A DNA stretch of 64,000 nucleotides from Hymenobacter nivis (GCF_003149515.1 NZ_CP029145.1:4278001-4342000); one strand, 5' to 3'. Positions 33,789 through 43,048 are shown, counted from the first letter of the stretch. Notes: a model not told the origin generated them from the sequence alone. Numbers and translations: made by a program.

Positions 33789-36700
33789 ATGTTCCTTCCC
33801 ATTTTTCTTTTTGAACTGAAGTACCGGCTCAAGCGGCCGGCTACCTGGATTTATTTCTTCCTGCTGTTTCTAATGGCCTTTTTGCTGGTCACGGCCTCGG
33901 GCGGCGGCTTTGGTACGGGCGTGAACATCTCCCTGGGCGGCGACGGCCAAACAGTGAAGATTAACTCGCCGTTCTCGCTCAACATCATCACCATGATTTT
34001 GAGCGTGTTCGGCGTCATCATCGCCTCCTCGCTGATGGGCAACCCGGTGTACCGCGACTTCGAGTACCGCACGCACCCGCTGTTCTATACCACGCCCATC
34101 AGCAAGTGGGGCTACCTGGGCGGGCGCTTTTTTGGCTCGTATTTCATTGCCGTGCTGGTGTTCAGCGGCATTGGGGTTGGGGCGGCACTGGCCGGCGTAA
34201 TGCCCTGGGTGGAGGCCGACCGCTTCCTGGCCCACGCGCCGCCCGGCACCTACCTGTGGCCCTACCTGGTGCTGGTGCTGCCCAACCTGCTGTTTTCGGG
34301 GGCCGTGTTTTTTACGCTGGCCACCCTTTCGCGCAATATCCTAAGCACTTACCTGGGCTCCATTTTGCTGCTGATTACCTACCTGGTGGCCAATTCGTAC
34401 CTCCAGGACCTCAAAAACGAGCACCTCGTGGCGGCCCTCGACACGTTCGGCATCGCGGCCGTCGATTTCACGACCCGCTACTGGACCTCGGCCGAGAAAA
34501 ACCGCCTCCTGCTGCCCCTCTCCAGCTACGTGCTGCTGAACCGCGCAGTGTGGCTGGCCGTGGCCGGGGCCCTGCTGGGCCTGTGCTACGCGCGCTTCCG
34601 CTTCTCGGCCTTCGCCTCGGAGAAGGTGTCGAAGAAAACGCGCCGCGCCGCCGGGGCCCCCGCGGCCGAGTTGGCCCCGGTGCCGGCCGGCGGCCTGCAC
34701 CTGCCGCGCGTGGCGCAGGTATTTTCGGGCGCCATGCACCGGCAGCAGTGGTGGAGCCTCACCAAGCTGGAGTTTCGGGGCATTGTGCGCAGCCGCTACT
34801 TCGCGGCCATTGCCGGGGCGGGGGTCATTTTTCTGCTGGCCACGTCGGCGCAGGTGGGCAAAACCTTCGACACGCCCACGTACCCCGTCACAAGCGAAAT
34901 TATCGACTTCTCGCTGGGCTCGTTTTTCCTGTTCTTTCTAGCCATCATCATCTTCTACAGCGGCGAGCTTGTCTGGCGCGAGCGCCAGGCCGGCGTGGCC
35001 CAGATTACCGACGCCGTGCCAGTGCCCAGCTGGGTGCCGTTTTTGAGCAAGCTGGCCGCCCTGGGCCTGGTGCAGGTGGTGCTACTGGCCGTGGTGATGG
35101 CCTGCGGTCTGGTGGTGCAAACCGCGAAAGGGTATTTCCACTACGAAATCGGCCTGTACGTGCAGGCGCTCTTCGGCTACGAGCTGCCGTTTCTGCTGCT
35201 GATGTGCGTGCTGGCGATGGTAACGCAGGTGGTGGTGAACAACAAGTACCTGGGCTTCTTCGTGGTGGTGGCCTACTACGTGGCCAACCTGTTCCGGAGC
35301 CAGCTTGGCCTTGGGCACCGCCTGTTCAGCTACGCCGGGGGCCCCACGCCGGGGCCCTACTCGGCCATGAACGGCTACGGCCACTTCCTGCCCGCCTTCT
35401 GGTGGACGAAGCTGCTGTGGGCCGGCGTGGCCCTGCTGCTGGTGCTGGCCGCCAACCTGCTCTGGGTGCGCGGCACCGACGCCGCCCGCCTGCGCGAAGC
35501 CCGCCGCCGCTGGGGCCCCGGCAGCACCGCCACCCTGGCCCTGGGCCTGCTCATCAGCCTGGGCGCGGGCGGCTACATCTTTTACAACACCAACGTGTTG
35601 AATAAGTACCTGACGCCCAAGGAACGCGAGAAAGGCCAGGTGGCCTACGAGAAGCAGTACCGTCGCCTCAAAGACGTGGCCCAGCCGCGCATCGTGGCCG
35701 TGGACCTGAACACGGAGATTTTCCCGAGCACCCGCGCCGTGCGCTTCCGGGGCCGGTTCACGCTGGTGAACAAGCAGACACGCGCCCTCGATACCGTCAT
35801 CGTGAGCATTCCCGTGGAGCAAAACCCCCGCGTACGCTCCCTCACGCTGGGCCAGCCCGGCCAGGCCACCCTGGCCCTGAACGACACCACCTACGGCGTG
35901 CGCCTCTACCGCCTGGCCCGGCCCCTGGCCCCCGGCGACTCGCTGGCGCTCGGCATGGACATCCTGTACCAGGAGCGCGGCTTCCCCAGCGCGGGTTCGA
36001 ATACCGACATTGTGTACAACGGCACCTTCCTCAGCAGCGGCTACCTGCCCGGCCTGGGCTACCGCGAGGGCGCCGAGCTGAGCGGCGACCAGGACCGTAA
36101 AAGCTACGGCCTGAAGCCCAAGCCCCGCATGGCCAAGGTGAACGACCTGAAGGCCCGCCAGAACACCTACATCAGCCAGGACGCCGACTGGATTCGCTTC
36201 CGCACCACCGTCAGCACCGAGGCCGACCAAACGGCCGTGGCCCCCGGCTACCTCCAGAAGGAGTGGGTGAAGGACGGCCGCCGCTACTTCACCTACGTGA
36301 TGGACCGGCCGATGCTCAACTTCTACACCTTTCTCTCGGCCCGCTACCAGGAGTACAAGAGCCAGTGGGTGGATTCGGTGGGGCACCGCACCGTGCCCAT
36401 CACCATCTACTACCAGCCGGGCCACGAGTACAACTTGCAGCGCATGGCCGCCGGGGCCCGCGACGCGCTGGCGTACTGCTCCAAGAATTTCTCGCCCTAC
36501 CAGCACCGGCAGCTGCGCATCCTGGAGTTTCCGCGCTACCAGGCCTTCGCCCAGAGCTTCGCCAACACGGTGCCGTTTTCGGAGGCCATCGGCTTCATTG
36601 CCAACGTGAACGACAAAGACCCCGAGGACCTGAACTATCCCTACTACGTGACGGCCCACGAGGTGGCGCACCAGTGGTGGGCCCACCAGGTCATCGGGGG

Positions 36701-37442
36701 CAACGTGCAGGGCAGCACGCTGATGGCCGAAGCCATGGCTGAGTATTCGGCCCTGATGGTGCTGCGCCGCCACAACGGCCCGGCCGCCATGCAGCGCTTC
36801 CTGAAGTTCGACATGAACCGCTACCTTACCGGCCGCGCCTTCGAGCGCAAGAAGGAAGTGCCGCTGGCCCTGGTCGAAAACCAGCAGTACATCCACTACG
36901 CTAAGGGCTCGGTGGTGATGTATGGCTTGCAGGATGCCATGGGCGAAGCCGTGCTGAACGGGGCCTTGAAGAAGTACGTGGCCGCCGTGGCCTTCCAGGG
37001 CCCGCCCTACACCAACTCGCCCGAGTTCATCGGCTACCTGCGCCGGGCCGCGCCCGACTCGCTCCAGCCCTACATCACCGACCAGTTCGAGCGCATCACC
37101 TTGTTCGATAACCGCGTGACGGCTGCCAGCGCCAAGAAGCTGCCCGACGGCCGCTACCAGGTCGATTTCACGGTGAAGTCGGCCAAATTTTACGCCGACA
37201 GCCTGGGCAACCAGCACCCCGCCGACCAAACCCGCGACGCCCTGCCCGTGGCCATTTTCCCCGCCCTGGGGCCCGACAAAAAGCCCGTGGCGCCAATGCT
37301 GCTCGTGAAGCGCCACCTCCACGCCGGCGACAACCAGCTCCGCTTCGTGGTGCGCCAGAAGCCCGCCTCCGTCGCCATCGACCCCAACCACCTCGTCATC
37401 GACCGCCAACTCGACGACAACACCAAGGACCTCAAGCTGTAG
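33789..37442 (+). CDS. ABC transporter permease fused to an M1-family metallopeptidase
   Basis: The ATG at 33789 gives 1217 residues. The first half (about 1-600) has two sets of membrane helices like ABC-2 permeases, with a large loop between (WWSLTKLEFRGIVRSRYFAA starts the second set). The second half is an M1 aminopeptidase-like domain with HEVAHQWW (HExxH at residues 957-961), the third ligand Glu 18 residues later in LMAEAMAEYSA, and AKGSVVMYGLQDAMGE. The GAMEN exopeptidase motif is not obvious. Such permease/M1 fusions recur in Bacteroidota; the substrate is unknown, perhaps peptides exported or trimmed at the membrane (inference). Its ATPase partner lies just upstream. Confidence 0.9.
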   Translation: MFLPIFLFELKYRLKRPATWIYFFLLFLMAFLLVTASGGGFGTGVNISLGGDGQTVKINSPFSLNIITMILSVFGVIIASSLMGNPVYRDFEYRTHPLFYTTPISKWGYLGGRFFGSYFIAVLVFSGIGVGAALAGVMPWVEADRFLAHAPPGTYLWPYLVLVLPNLLFSGAVFFTLATLSRNILSTYLGSILLLITYLVANSYLQDLKNEHLVAALDTFGIAAVDFTTRYWTSAEKNRLLLPLSSYVLLNRAVWLAVAGALLGLCYARFRFSAFASEKVSKKTRRAAGAPAAELAPVPAGGLHLPRVAQVFSGAMHRQQWWSLTKLEFRGIVRSRYFAAIAGAGVIFLLATSAQVGKTFDTPTYPVTSEIIDFSLGSFFLFFLAIIIFYSGELVWRERQAGVAQITDAVPVPSWVPFLSKLAALGLVQVVLLAVVMACGLVVQTAKGYFHYEIGLYVQALFGYELPFLLLMCVLAMVTQVVVNNKYLGFFVVVAYYVANLFRSQLGLGHRLFSYAGGPTPGPYSAMNGYGHFLPAFWWTKLLWAGVALLLVLAANLLWVRGTDAARLREARRRWGPGSTATLALGLLISLGAGGYIFYNTNVLNKYLTPKEREKGQVAYEKQYRRLKDVAQPRIVAVDLNTEIFPSTRAVRFRGRFTLVNKQTRALDTVIVSIPVEQNPRVRSLTLGQPGQATLALNDTTYGVRLYRLARPLAPGDSLALGMDILYQERGFPSAGSNTDIVYNGTFLSSGYLPGLGYREGAELSGDQDRKSYGLKPKPRMAKVNDLKARQNTYISQDADWIRFRTTVSTEADQTAVAPGYLQKEWVKDGRRYFTYVMDRPMLNFYTFLSARYQEYKSQWVDSVGHRTVPITIYYQPGHEYNLQRMAAGARDALAYCSKNFSPYQHRQLRILEFPRYQAFAQSFANTVPFSEAIGFIANVNDKDPEDLNYPYYVTAHEVAHQWWAHQVIGGNVQGSTLMAEAMAEYSALMVLRRHNGPAAMQRFLKFDMNRYLTGRAFERKKEVPLALVENQQYIHYAKGSVVMYGLQDAMGEAVLNGALKKYVAAVAFQGPPYTNSPEFIGYLRRAAPDSLQPYITDQFERITLFDNRVTAASAKKLPDGRYQVDFTVKSAKFYADSLGNQHPADQTRDALPVAIFPALGPDKKPVAPMLLVKRHLHAGDNQLRFVVRQKPASVAIDPNHLVIDRQLDDNTKDLKL

Positions 37443-37486
37443 GGCCCCGATATAGCCGAGACAGATCGTTTAAAACTCGTTAGCGG

Positions 37487-37578
37487 GTCATGCTGAGCGC
37501 AGCCGAAGCATCTCTCCCACTGACTAAATGATTTGATTAGTTGAGGAGTAGAGATACTTCGGCTGCGCCCAGCATGAC
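37487..37578. repeat. Long palindromic repeat after the permease/peptidase gene
   Basis: The left arm GTCATGCTGAGCGCAGCCGA (from 37487) is mirrored by the right arm ending CCCAGCATGAC at 37578, with a mismatched outer stem of about 30 bases and an AT-rich loop. It is the same repeat family as 33662-33752, which flanks the other side of this gene. Confidence 0.8.
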
Positions 37579-37617
37579 GTTCTAAAACGCTACCACTTAC
37601 GCTCGAAATAATACATC

Positions 37618-37660
37618 CACAGAGAAGGCGCAGCCCCATCGGAGCTGCGCCTTCTCTGTG
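37618..37660. terminator. 17-bp perfect hairpin, probable terminator
   Basis: CACAGAGAAGGCGCAGC (37618-37634) pairs exactly with 37644-37660. There is no strong T run, so termination is less certain than for other hairpins here. It lies between the convergent ends of the M1-fusion gene and the minus-strand membrane gene. Confidence 0.6.
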
Positions 37661-37699
37661 GCCGATTGTTGCCGGCGAATAAATCAGGGCCCCGGGGCC

Positions 37700-38074
37700 C
37701 TACGCGGGCTGTTGCGCTGGCTCAGCGGCTTCGGGCCGGCGCATCCAGCCCATGCCGCCGCACTTGGCCTGCATTTGCTGGCGGAATTTCTCGCGGGCTT
37801 CGGGGCTGAGGTTTTCCAGGCGGCCGGCCATGCGCTGCTGCCAGGCGCGGCGCTTCTGGGCCCAGTTGCCGCGGCGCCCGCCCCAGCTGCCAAATAGCAA
37901 ACGGCTGAGCAGCAGCAGCCCAAAGGTTTGTCCGAGGGTAATTAGGGGCCCGTGGAAGAGCACCGGCACCAGCCAGTTCCACAAATACTGGGTGAGGAAG
38001 AGCACAGCCGTGACGAACAGGCTGGCAAAAATAATGAATTTGAGGCCGCGCAGCAGCCAGAATTGACGGTTCAT
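37700..38074 (-). CDS. Small membrane protein next to an ECF sigma factor
   Basis: The 124-residue product has two N-terminal membrane helices (LKFIIFASLFVTAVLFLTQYL and TFGLLLLSRLLFG) and a basic, cytoplasm-facing C-terminal helix (AWQQRMAGRLENLSPEARE then KFRQQMQAKCGGMG). The LSPEEREK(F)-type stretch is seen in Spy/CpxP-like and related stress proteins but is too short to assign. It follows the sigma factor gene on the same strand with a 57-bp gap, so it may be co-transcribed and may influence the sigma factor (inference). Function unknown. Confidence 0.65.
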   Translation of the reverse strand: MNRQFWLLRGLKFIIFASLFVTAVLFLTQYLWNWLVPVLFHGPLITLGQTFGLLLLSRLLFGSWGGRRGNWAQKRRAWQQRMAGRLENLSPEAREKFRQQMQAKCGGMGWMRRPEAAEPAQQPA

Positions 38075-38131
38075 GATAGGGTAATAATTAAGTTGAGTCG
38101 GTAAAATGCAGGAGGGCCCCGGGGGCCCCGG

Positions 38132-38743
38132 CTAGTCCGTGAACAGCTCGGTATAGAGCTTTTGCAGGCGTTTGCGCAGGTGCAGAACGGCGTAGTGCTT
38201 GCGCGAAATCAGGGTTTTGAGCGGCACGCCGGTTTCGGCTTCCATGTCCTTGAAGCTCTTGTCCTCCAGTTCGTGCCACACGAATACCTCGCGCTGGGCC
38301 ACTGGCAGCTCGGCCAGGGCATCGGCCAGGGCCTCCATCAGGGTTTCGCGCAGCAGGCGGTTTTCGGGCGAATCGTCGGGGGCCGGCAGCAAGTCGGCCA
38401 GCAGCAGGCCCTCGCCGTCGGGGTCGGCCTCGGCGGCCCCAAACGCCGCTTCGAGCGACACCGGCCGCTGGCGCCGGTACAGGTCGATGATGCGGTTACG
38501 GGCCACCCGGAAGAGCCAGGCGGCCGCCTGCTCCACGGGTTTGAGCAGGCGGTAGCTTTCCACCAGCTCGGCAAACACGTCTTGCAGCAGGTCTTCGGCC
38601 TCCGCCTCATCAGGAATGCGGCGGCGGATGAATTGCAGCAGCCGGGGCCGCTGCTGGCGCACGGCGTCGGCAATTTGCCGGTCTTGCTGCGATGCCGTCA
38701 TCGGGAGGATAGGACTGGGGAGCGAAAAAGCCAGGTTTTCCAT
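38132..38743 (-). CDS. RNA polymerase ECF sigma factor
   Basis: The ATG at 38743 is used; a TTG at 38752 and an ATG at 38701 are alternatives. Of about 203 residues, region 2 shows LLQFIRRRIPDEAEAEDLLQ, FAELVES and AAWLFRVARNRIIDLYRRQ. Region 4 shows LADALAELPVAQREVFVWHE, ELEDKSFKDMEAETGVPLKT and LISRKHYAVLHLRKRL. It is an extracytoplasmic-function sigma factor directing RNA polymerase to a small regulon, perhaps sensing envelope stress. No classic anti-sigma gene is adjacent, only the small membrane protein downstream. Confidence 0.93.
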   Translation of the reverse strand: MENLAFSLPSPILPMTASQQDRQIADAVRQQRPRLLQFIRRRIPDEAEAEDLLQDVFAELVESYRLLKPVEQAAAWLFRVARNRIIDLYRRQRPVSLEAAFGAAEADPDGEGLLLADLLPAPDDSPENRLLRETLMEALADALAELPVAQREVFVWHELEDKSFKDMEAETGVPLKTLISRKHYAVLHLRKRLQKLYTELFTD

Positions 38744-38808
38744 GGTGGGCAAGCAGACGGGCCCCCGGCCTCAATACTTTAACCGGCGGGGGTTTTGCTT
38801 TTTCAGGA

Positions 38809-38816
38809 TACCTTTG
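38809..38816 (+). promoter_or_regulatory. TACCTTTG -7 box upstream of nuoK
   Basis: TACCTTTG lies 54 bases before the nuoK ATG, the same distance as at mreB. No TTTG at proper -33 spacing was found. If real, nuoK-nuoL here have their own promoter, as expected if separated from the rest of the nuo genes. Confidence 0.45.
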
Positions 38817-38870
38817 CCTGCCCAAAATACGGCCCAAACCCGGTCCAATTCTCCGCACGTTCCGCCCCGC

Positions 38871-39203
38871 ATGGAAGCCAACATTCCCGAAGTTATCCGT
38901 ACTGTTCCGCTACAGTACTACATTTTTTTCGCCACGGCCCTGTTTTCCATCGGCGTGGTGGGCGTGCTCACCCGGCGCAACGCCATCATTATTTTCATGT
39001 GCATCGAGCTGATGCTGAACGCCGTGAACGTGCTGCTGACGGCCTTCTCGGCCTACCGCTCCGACCCCAATGGGCAGGTATTCGTGTTCTTCATCATGGC
39101 CGTTGCGGCCGCCGAAGTGGCCGTGGGCCTGGGCATTATCGTCATGATCTACCGCAATTTCCAAACCACCGACGTCAACCTGCTGAGCCGGCTCAAGTGG
39201 TGA
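38871..39203 (+). CDS. nuoK: NADH-quinone oxidoreductase subunit K
   Basis: This is a small complex I membrane subunit of 110 residues with three helices. It shows YYIFFATALFSIGVVGVLTR, RNAIIIFMCIELMLNAVNVL (with the conserved Glu in the second helix) and FFIMAVAAAEVAVGLGIIV (second conserved Glu). The ATG at 38871 is chosen over a long upstream extension inside the sigma factor region. nuoL follows after 95 bp. Confidence 0.95.
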   Translation: MEANIPEVIRTVPLQYYIFFATALFSIGVVGVLTRRNAIIIFMCIELMLNAVNVLLTAFSAYRSDPNGQVFVFFIMAVAAAEVAVGLGIIVMIYRNFQTTDVNLLSRLKW

Positions 39204-39298
39204 GTGAGCGTAGGGGTGAGTGAATGTGCCAAAGCCATTCGCTCCACATCCTGCTCGTCCCACTTCATTCACTCCTCCGCTCCTTCCCCCATTCACCG

Positions 39299-41287
39299 AT
39301 GGAAACCGTCATCCCCGGCCCCAACGCGCCGTATACCACCCTTCTCTACGTCCTCATTCCGCTGCTGCCCTTCCTGGGGTTCCTGCTGAATGGCCTGCTT
39401 AACAAACGCTTGCCGGCCACAGTAGCCGGGCTTATCGGCAGCGTCACGGTGCTGGGCTCGTTTCTGATTTCCGCGTTCCTGTTCTGGAGCTTTTTGCACC
39501 CGGCGGCGGGTTGGGCCCTGCCCGGCACCACGGTGCACCGCGCCTACACCGTCGAGCTATTCGACTGGATATCCGTGGCTTCGCTGCAAATCCCATTTGG
39601 CTACCAGATCGACCAGCTCAGCCTGATTATGCTGCTGCTCGTGACCGGCGTGGGCTTCCTCATCCACGTCTACAGCATCAGCTACATGGCGCATGACGAG
39701 AACGTGGGCAAGTTCTTTAGCTTCCTGAACCTGTTTATTTTCAGCATGTTGGTGCTGGTGCTGGGCTCCAACTTCGTCATCCTCTTCATCGGTTGGGAAG
39801 GCGTGGGGCTGTGCTCGTACCTGCTCATCGGCTTCTGGAATACCAACACCAGCTACAACAACGCCGCCAAGAAAGCTTTCATCATCAACCGCATCGGCGA
39901 CTTAGGTTTCCTGCTGGGTATCTTCCTCATCTACCTCGCCTTCAACTCGGTGCAGTACGGCGAAGTATTCCAAAAAGCCTCGCTGATGGAATTTGGGCCC
40001 TACACCGTGGGTATTTGCACGGCCATCACACTACTGCTGTTTGTAGGCGCCATGGGCAAGTCGGCCCAGCTGCCGCTCTACACCTGGCTGCCCGACGCTA
40101 TGGCGGGCCCCACGCCGGTGTCGGCCCTCATCCACGCCGCCACCATGGTCACGGCCGGCATCTACATGGTGCTGCGGGCCAACGTACTCTTCACGCTCGC
40201 GCCCCAAACGCTGGAGGTGGTGGGTATCATTGGCCTGGCTACGGCTTTTTTCGCCGCTACCATTGGCCTGGCCCAGAACGACATCAAGAAAGTGCTGGCC
40301 TACTCCACGGTATCGCAGCTCGGCTACATGTTTCTGGCCTTGGGCGTGATGGGCTACTCGTCGTCGCTGTTCCATGTGCTCACCCACGCCTTCTTCAAGG
40401 CCCTTCTGTTCCTCGGGGCCGGCTCCGTCATCCACGCCATGAGCAACGAGCAGGACCTGCGCCGCATGGGCGGCCTGCGCAAAGCCTTGCCCATCACGTT
40501 CTTCACCTTCCTCATTGGCTGCCTGGCCATTTCGGGCATCCCGCCGTTCTCGGGCTTTTTCTCCAAGGATGAAATCCTGAGCCACGTCTATGAGCACAAC
40601 AAGCTGATGTGGGCCGTGGGCCTGTTCACGTCGTTCCTCACGGCGTTCTACATGTTCCGCCTGCTGTTCCTGGCCTTCTTCGGCGAGTTCCGCGGCACTG
40701 ACGAGCAGAAGCACCACCTGCACGAGTCGCCGGCCAGCATGACCTTGCCGCTCATTGTGCTCGCCATTCTGGCCGCCGTGGGCGGCTTCATGGGGGCCCC
40801 CATGCTGGTGGGCAAGCACTACCTGGCCGATTTCCTAGCCCCGATTTTCACTTACTCGCGCCGCCTCAACCCGGCCGCCTTTGCCCTTGAGCCCGACCAC
40901 GGTACTGAGCTGATGCTCATTGGCTTGTCGGTGGCGGCCGGCGTGCTCGGCATCGTGCTGGCCTACGTGCTGTACGTGGCCCGCGCCGAGCGCCCGGTGG
41001 CCGATGACGCCCCGCGCTCGGCCCCCGAAAACCTGGTGTACCACAAGTACTACATCGACGAGCTGTACGATGCGCTGTTTGTGAAGCCCACCATGGCCCT
41101 GTCGCGCGGCCTCTATAAGTTCGTGGAGAACGGCGTCATCAACCCCATTACCAACGGCTTTGGGCGGGCGGTGCAGGGTAGCGGCTACCTGTTGCGCTAC
41201 GTGCAAACCGGCGCCGTTGAAACCTACCTCATTCTCATGGTCATTGGTATTGTGCTGATTTTGGGACTCAATTACGGCCGGATGTAA
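39299..41287 (+). CDS. nuoL: NADH-quinone oxidoreductase subunit L
   Basis: This is the distal proton-pumping subunit of complex I. The ATG at 39299 gives 662 residues with about 16 helices, including QIDQLSLIMLLLVTGVGFLI, FVILFIGWEGVGLCSYLLIG, AMGKSAQLPLYTWLPDAMAG with PTPVSALIHAATMVTAG, and AYSTVSQLGYMFLALG. The C-terminal lateral helix region is present. An upstream in-frame start at 39224 is unlikely. The gene is not followed by nuoM, which lies at 11.5-13.0 kb on the opposite strand. Confidence 0.96.
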   Translation: METVIPGPNAPYTTLLYVLIPLLPFLGFLLNGLLNKRLPATVAGLIGSVTVLGSFLISAFLFWSFLHPAAGWALPGTTVHRAYTVELFDWISVASLQIPFGYQIDQLSLIMLLLVTGVGFLIHVYSISYMAHDENVGKFFSFLNLFIFSMLVLVLGSNFVILFIGWEGVGLCSYLLIGFWNTNTSYNNAAKKAFIINRIGDLGFLLGIFLIYLAFNSVQYGEVFQKASLMEFGPYTVGICTAITLLLFVGAMGKSAQLPLYTWLPDAMAGPTPVSALIHAATMVTAGIYMVLRANVLFTLAPQTLEVVGIIGLATAFFAATIGLAQNDIKKVLAYSTVSQLGYMFLALGVMGYSSSLFHVLTHAFFKALLFLGAGSVIHAMSNEQDLRRMGGLRKALPITFFTFLIGCLAISGIPPFSGFFSKDEILSHVYEHNKLMWAVGLFTSFLTAFYMFRLLFLAFFGEFRGTDEQKHHLHESPASMTLPLIVLAILAAVGGFMGAPMLVGKHYLADFLAPIFTYSRRLNPAAFALEPDHGTELMLIGLSVAAGVLGIVLAYVLYVARAERPVADDAPRSAPENLVYHKYYIDELYDALFVKPTMALSRGLYKFVENGVINPITNGFGRAVQGSGYLLRYVQTGAVETYLILMVIGIVLILGLNYGRM

Positions 41288-41390
41288 GGCATTAGGGCCC
41301 CAAGGCTGCTACAAAGGGCAACTTTTTACGGGTAAAAAAGTATAGGGCCTTAACATTATTAAGAAACTGTTACTCTTTCTTTCACCCCGT

Positions 41391-42989
41391 ATGAAATTAA
41401 ACCTCTTCTCTACCCGGACCCTGGCGTCCGGTGCCGTGCTTGCTGCGGCATCGCTAGGGGCTTCGTTTGGCGCGCACGCGCAAACGGCCGACCACAAAAC
41501 TGCCATCAGCGGCAACGTCAGCGTGCTGCAATACCGCGGCGAAATCGGCACCGACTGGTGGAACCTGGGCCGCGAGGGCCTGCGCTTTGGCGGCGGCGCT
41601 GCCATCACGCGCTACCTCTCGCCCTCGTTCGACCTGGGCCTGATGGGCAACTACCAGCTCTACCGCTTCCCCAAAAACCAGCCTTACGGACAGGCCTCGG
41701 GCTACGACGTGAAGTCGGGCCTCGTGGACTTGTTTCTGAAGCTGAAGCTCAACAACGGGCGTATCCTGAAAGAAGACGCGTTCATTCAGCCGGCTATTTT
41801 CGGTGGCGTGGGCATGTACTTGGCACACAGCGTGGGCAACAACGGTACGAATAACTTCGACAACGCTATCGGCCGGCCCGACTTCATGGGTGGGGCCCTG
41901 CTGCGCTTCCGCCTGTCGCCGGCCTTGTTCCTCGACTTGCAAACGGCCTACCACTACCCACTGACCGAGCGCACGGACAACGTGTACAGCGCGACCGATA
42001 ACCGCTACGACGACTTCCTGGTGCACTCAGTAGGCCTGACGCTGGCCCTGGGCAAAGCCAAGGACACCGATGGCGACGGCGTGCCCGACCGCAAAGACAA
42101 GTGCCCCGATACGCCCACCGGCGTGAAAGTGGACCCCACCGGCTGCCCCATCGACACGGATGGCGACGGCGTGCCCGACTACCAGGACAAGTGCCCCGAC
42201 GTTAAGGGCTTGGCTGCCCTGCAAGGCTGCCCGGATGCGGATGGTGACGGCGTGGCCGACGGCGACGACAAGTGCCCCAACACCCCCGCCGGCACTAAAG
42301 TGGACGCCACCGGCTGCCCGCTTGATACCGACGGCGATGGCGTATCAGACGACAAGGACAAGTGCCCCGGCACCCCGGCTGGCGTGAAAGTGGACGCCAC
42401 CGGCTGCCCCATTGATTCGGACGGCGACGGCGTGGCTGATGCCCAGGACAAGTGCCCCAACACCCCGGCCGGCACGAAGGTGAACGCCAACGGCTGCCCC
42501 GAAATGTCGCCCGAGCAGAAGGCCACCAAGTTCATTCAGTTTGAGTACAACCGGGCGCGCTTGCTGCCAGTATCAAACGAACGGCTCGATCAGATAGCGC
42601 AAACGCTGGGTGAATTCCCCGACTACAGCCTCAGCCTGGCCGGCCACACCGACAGCAAGGGCAGTGAAGCCTATAATCTGCGCCTCTCGTACGACCGTGC
42701 TACGTCGGCCCGCAACTACCTGCTCAAGAAGGGTGTATCGGCCGAGCGCATCGAAGCCCGTGGCTACGGTAAGCTCAAGCCGCTCGATACCAGCAAGACC
42801 GCTGCCGGCCGCGCCAAAAACCGCCGCGTAGAATTTGACCCCTACCTGACTGGCGAAACTAACCCGGCCGAAGCCAAGTACGGTCCGGCTCCAACCATCG
42901 CCCAGCTGAAAGCGGAGGGCAAGACGGCCCCCAACGGTGCTACCCCGGCTCGCAAAAAAGCCCGCACTAAAAAAGCATCACGCAAATAG
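41391..42989 (+). CDS. OmpA-family outer-membrane protein with thrombospondin type 3 repeats
   Basis: The 532-residue product has a signal peptide (LASGAVLAAASLGASFGAHAQ) and an N-terminal beta-barrel of about 200 residues. Five Asp-rich calcium-binding repeats of the form DxDGDGVxDxxDKCPxTPxG follow, each ending GCP. The OmpA C-terminal domain has the peptidoglycan-binding pattern LSLAGHTDSKGSEAYNLRLS and RIEARGYGKLKPL, with NRRVEF near the end. The Lys/Ala-rich tail is disordered. It should anchor the outer membrane to peptidoglycan. A hairpin terminator follows. Confidence 0.92.
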   Translation: MKLNLFSTRTLASGAVLAAASLGASFGAHAQTADHKTAISGNVSVLQYRGEIGTDWWNLGREGLRFGGGAAITRYLSPSFDLGLMGNYQLYRFPKNQPYGQASGYDVKSGLVDLFLKLKLNNGRILKEDAFIQPAIFGGVGMYLAHSVGNNGTNNFDNAIGRPDFMGGALLRFRLSPALFLDLQTAYHYPLTERTDNVYSATDNRYDDFLVHSVGLTLALGKAKDTDGDGVPDRKDKCPDTPTGVKVDPTGCPIDTDGDGVPDYQDKCPDVKGLAALQGCPDADGDGVADGDDKCPNTPAGTKVDATGCPLDTDGDGVSDDKDKCPGTPAGVKVDATGCPIDSDGDGVADAQDKCPNTPAGTKVNANGCPEMSPEQKATKFIQFEYNRARLLPVSNERLDQIAQTLGEFPDYSLSLAGHTDSKGSEAYNLRLSYDRATSARNYLLKKGVSAERIEARGYGKLKPLDTSKTAAGRAKNRRVEFDPYLTGETNPAEAKYGPAPTIAQLKAEGKTAPNGATPARKKARTKKASRK

Positions 42990-43018
42990 GCACTTCGCCT
43001 AATAACTGATGCTACCAG

Positions 43019-43048
43019 AACGGCCCGCTGCGAAGCGGGCCGTTTTTG
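43019..43048 (+). terminator. Terminator after the OmpA-family gene
   Basis: ACGGCCCGCT pairs with AGCGGGCCGT around a 4-base loop (43020-43043) and is followed by a T run. It lies 30 bp downstream of the stop. Confidence 0.9.
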
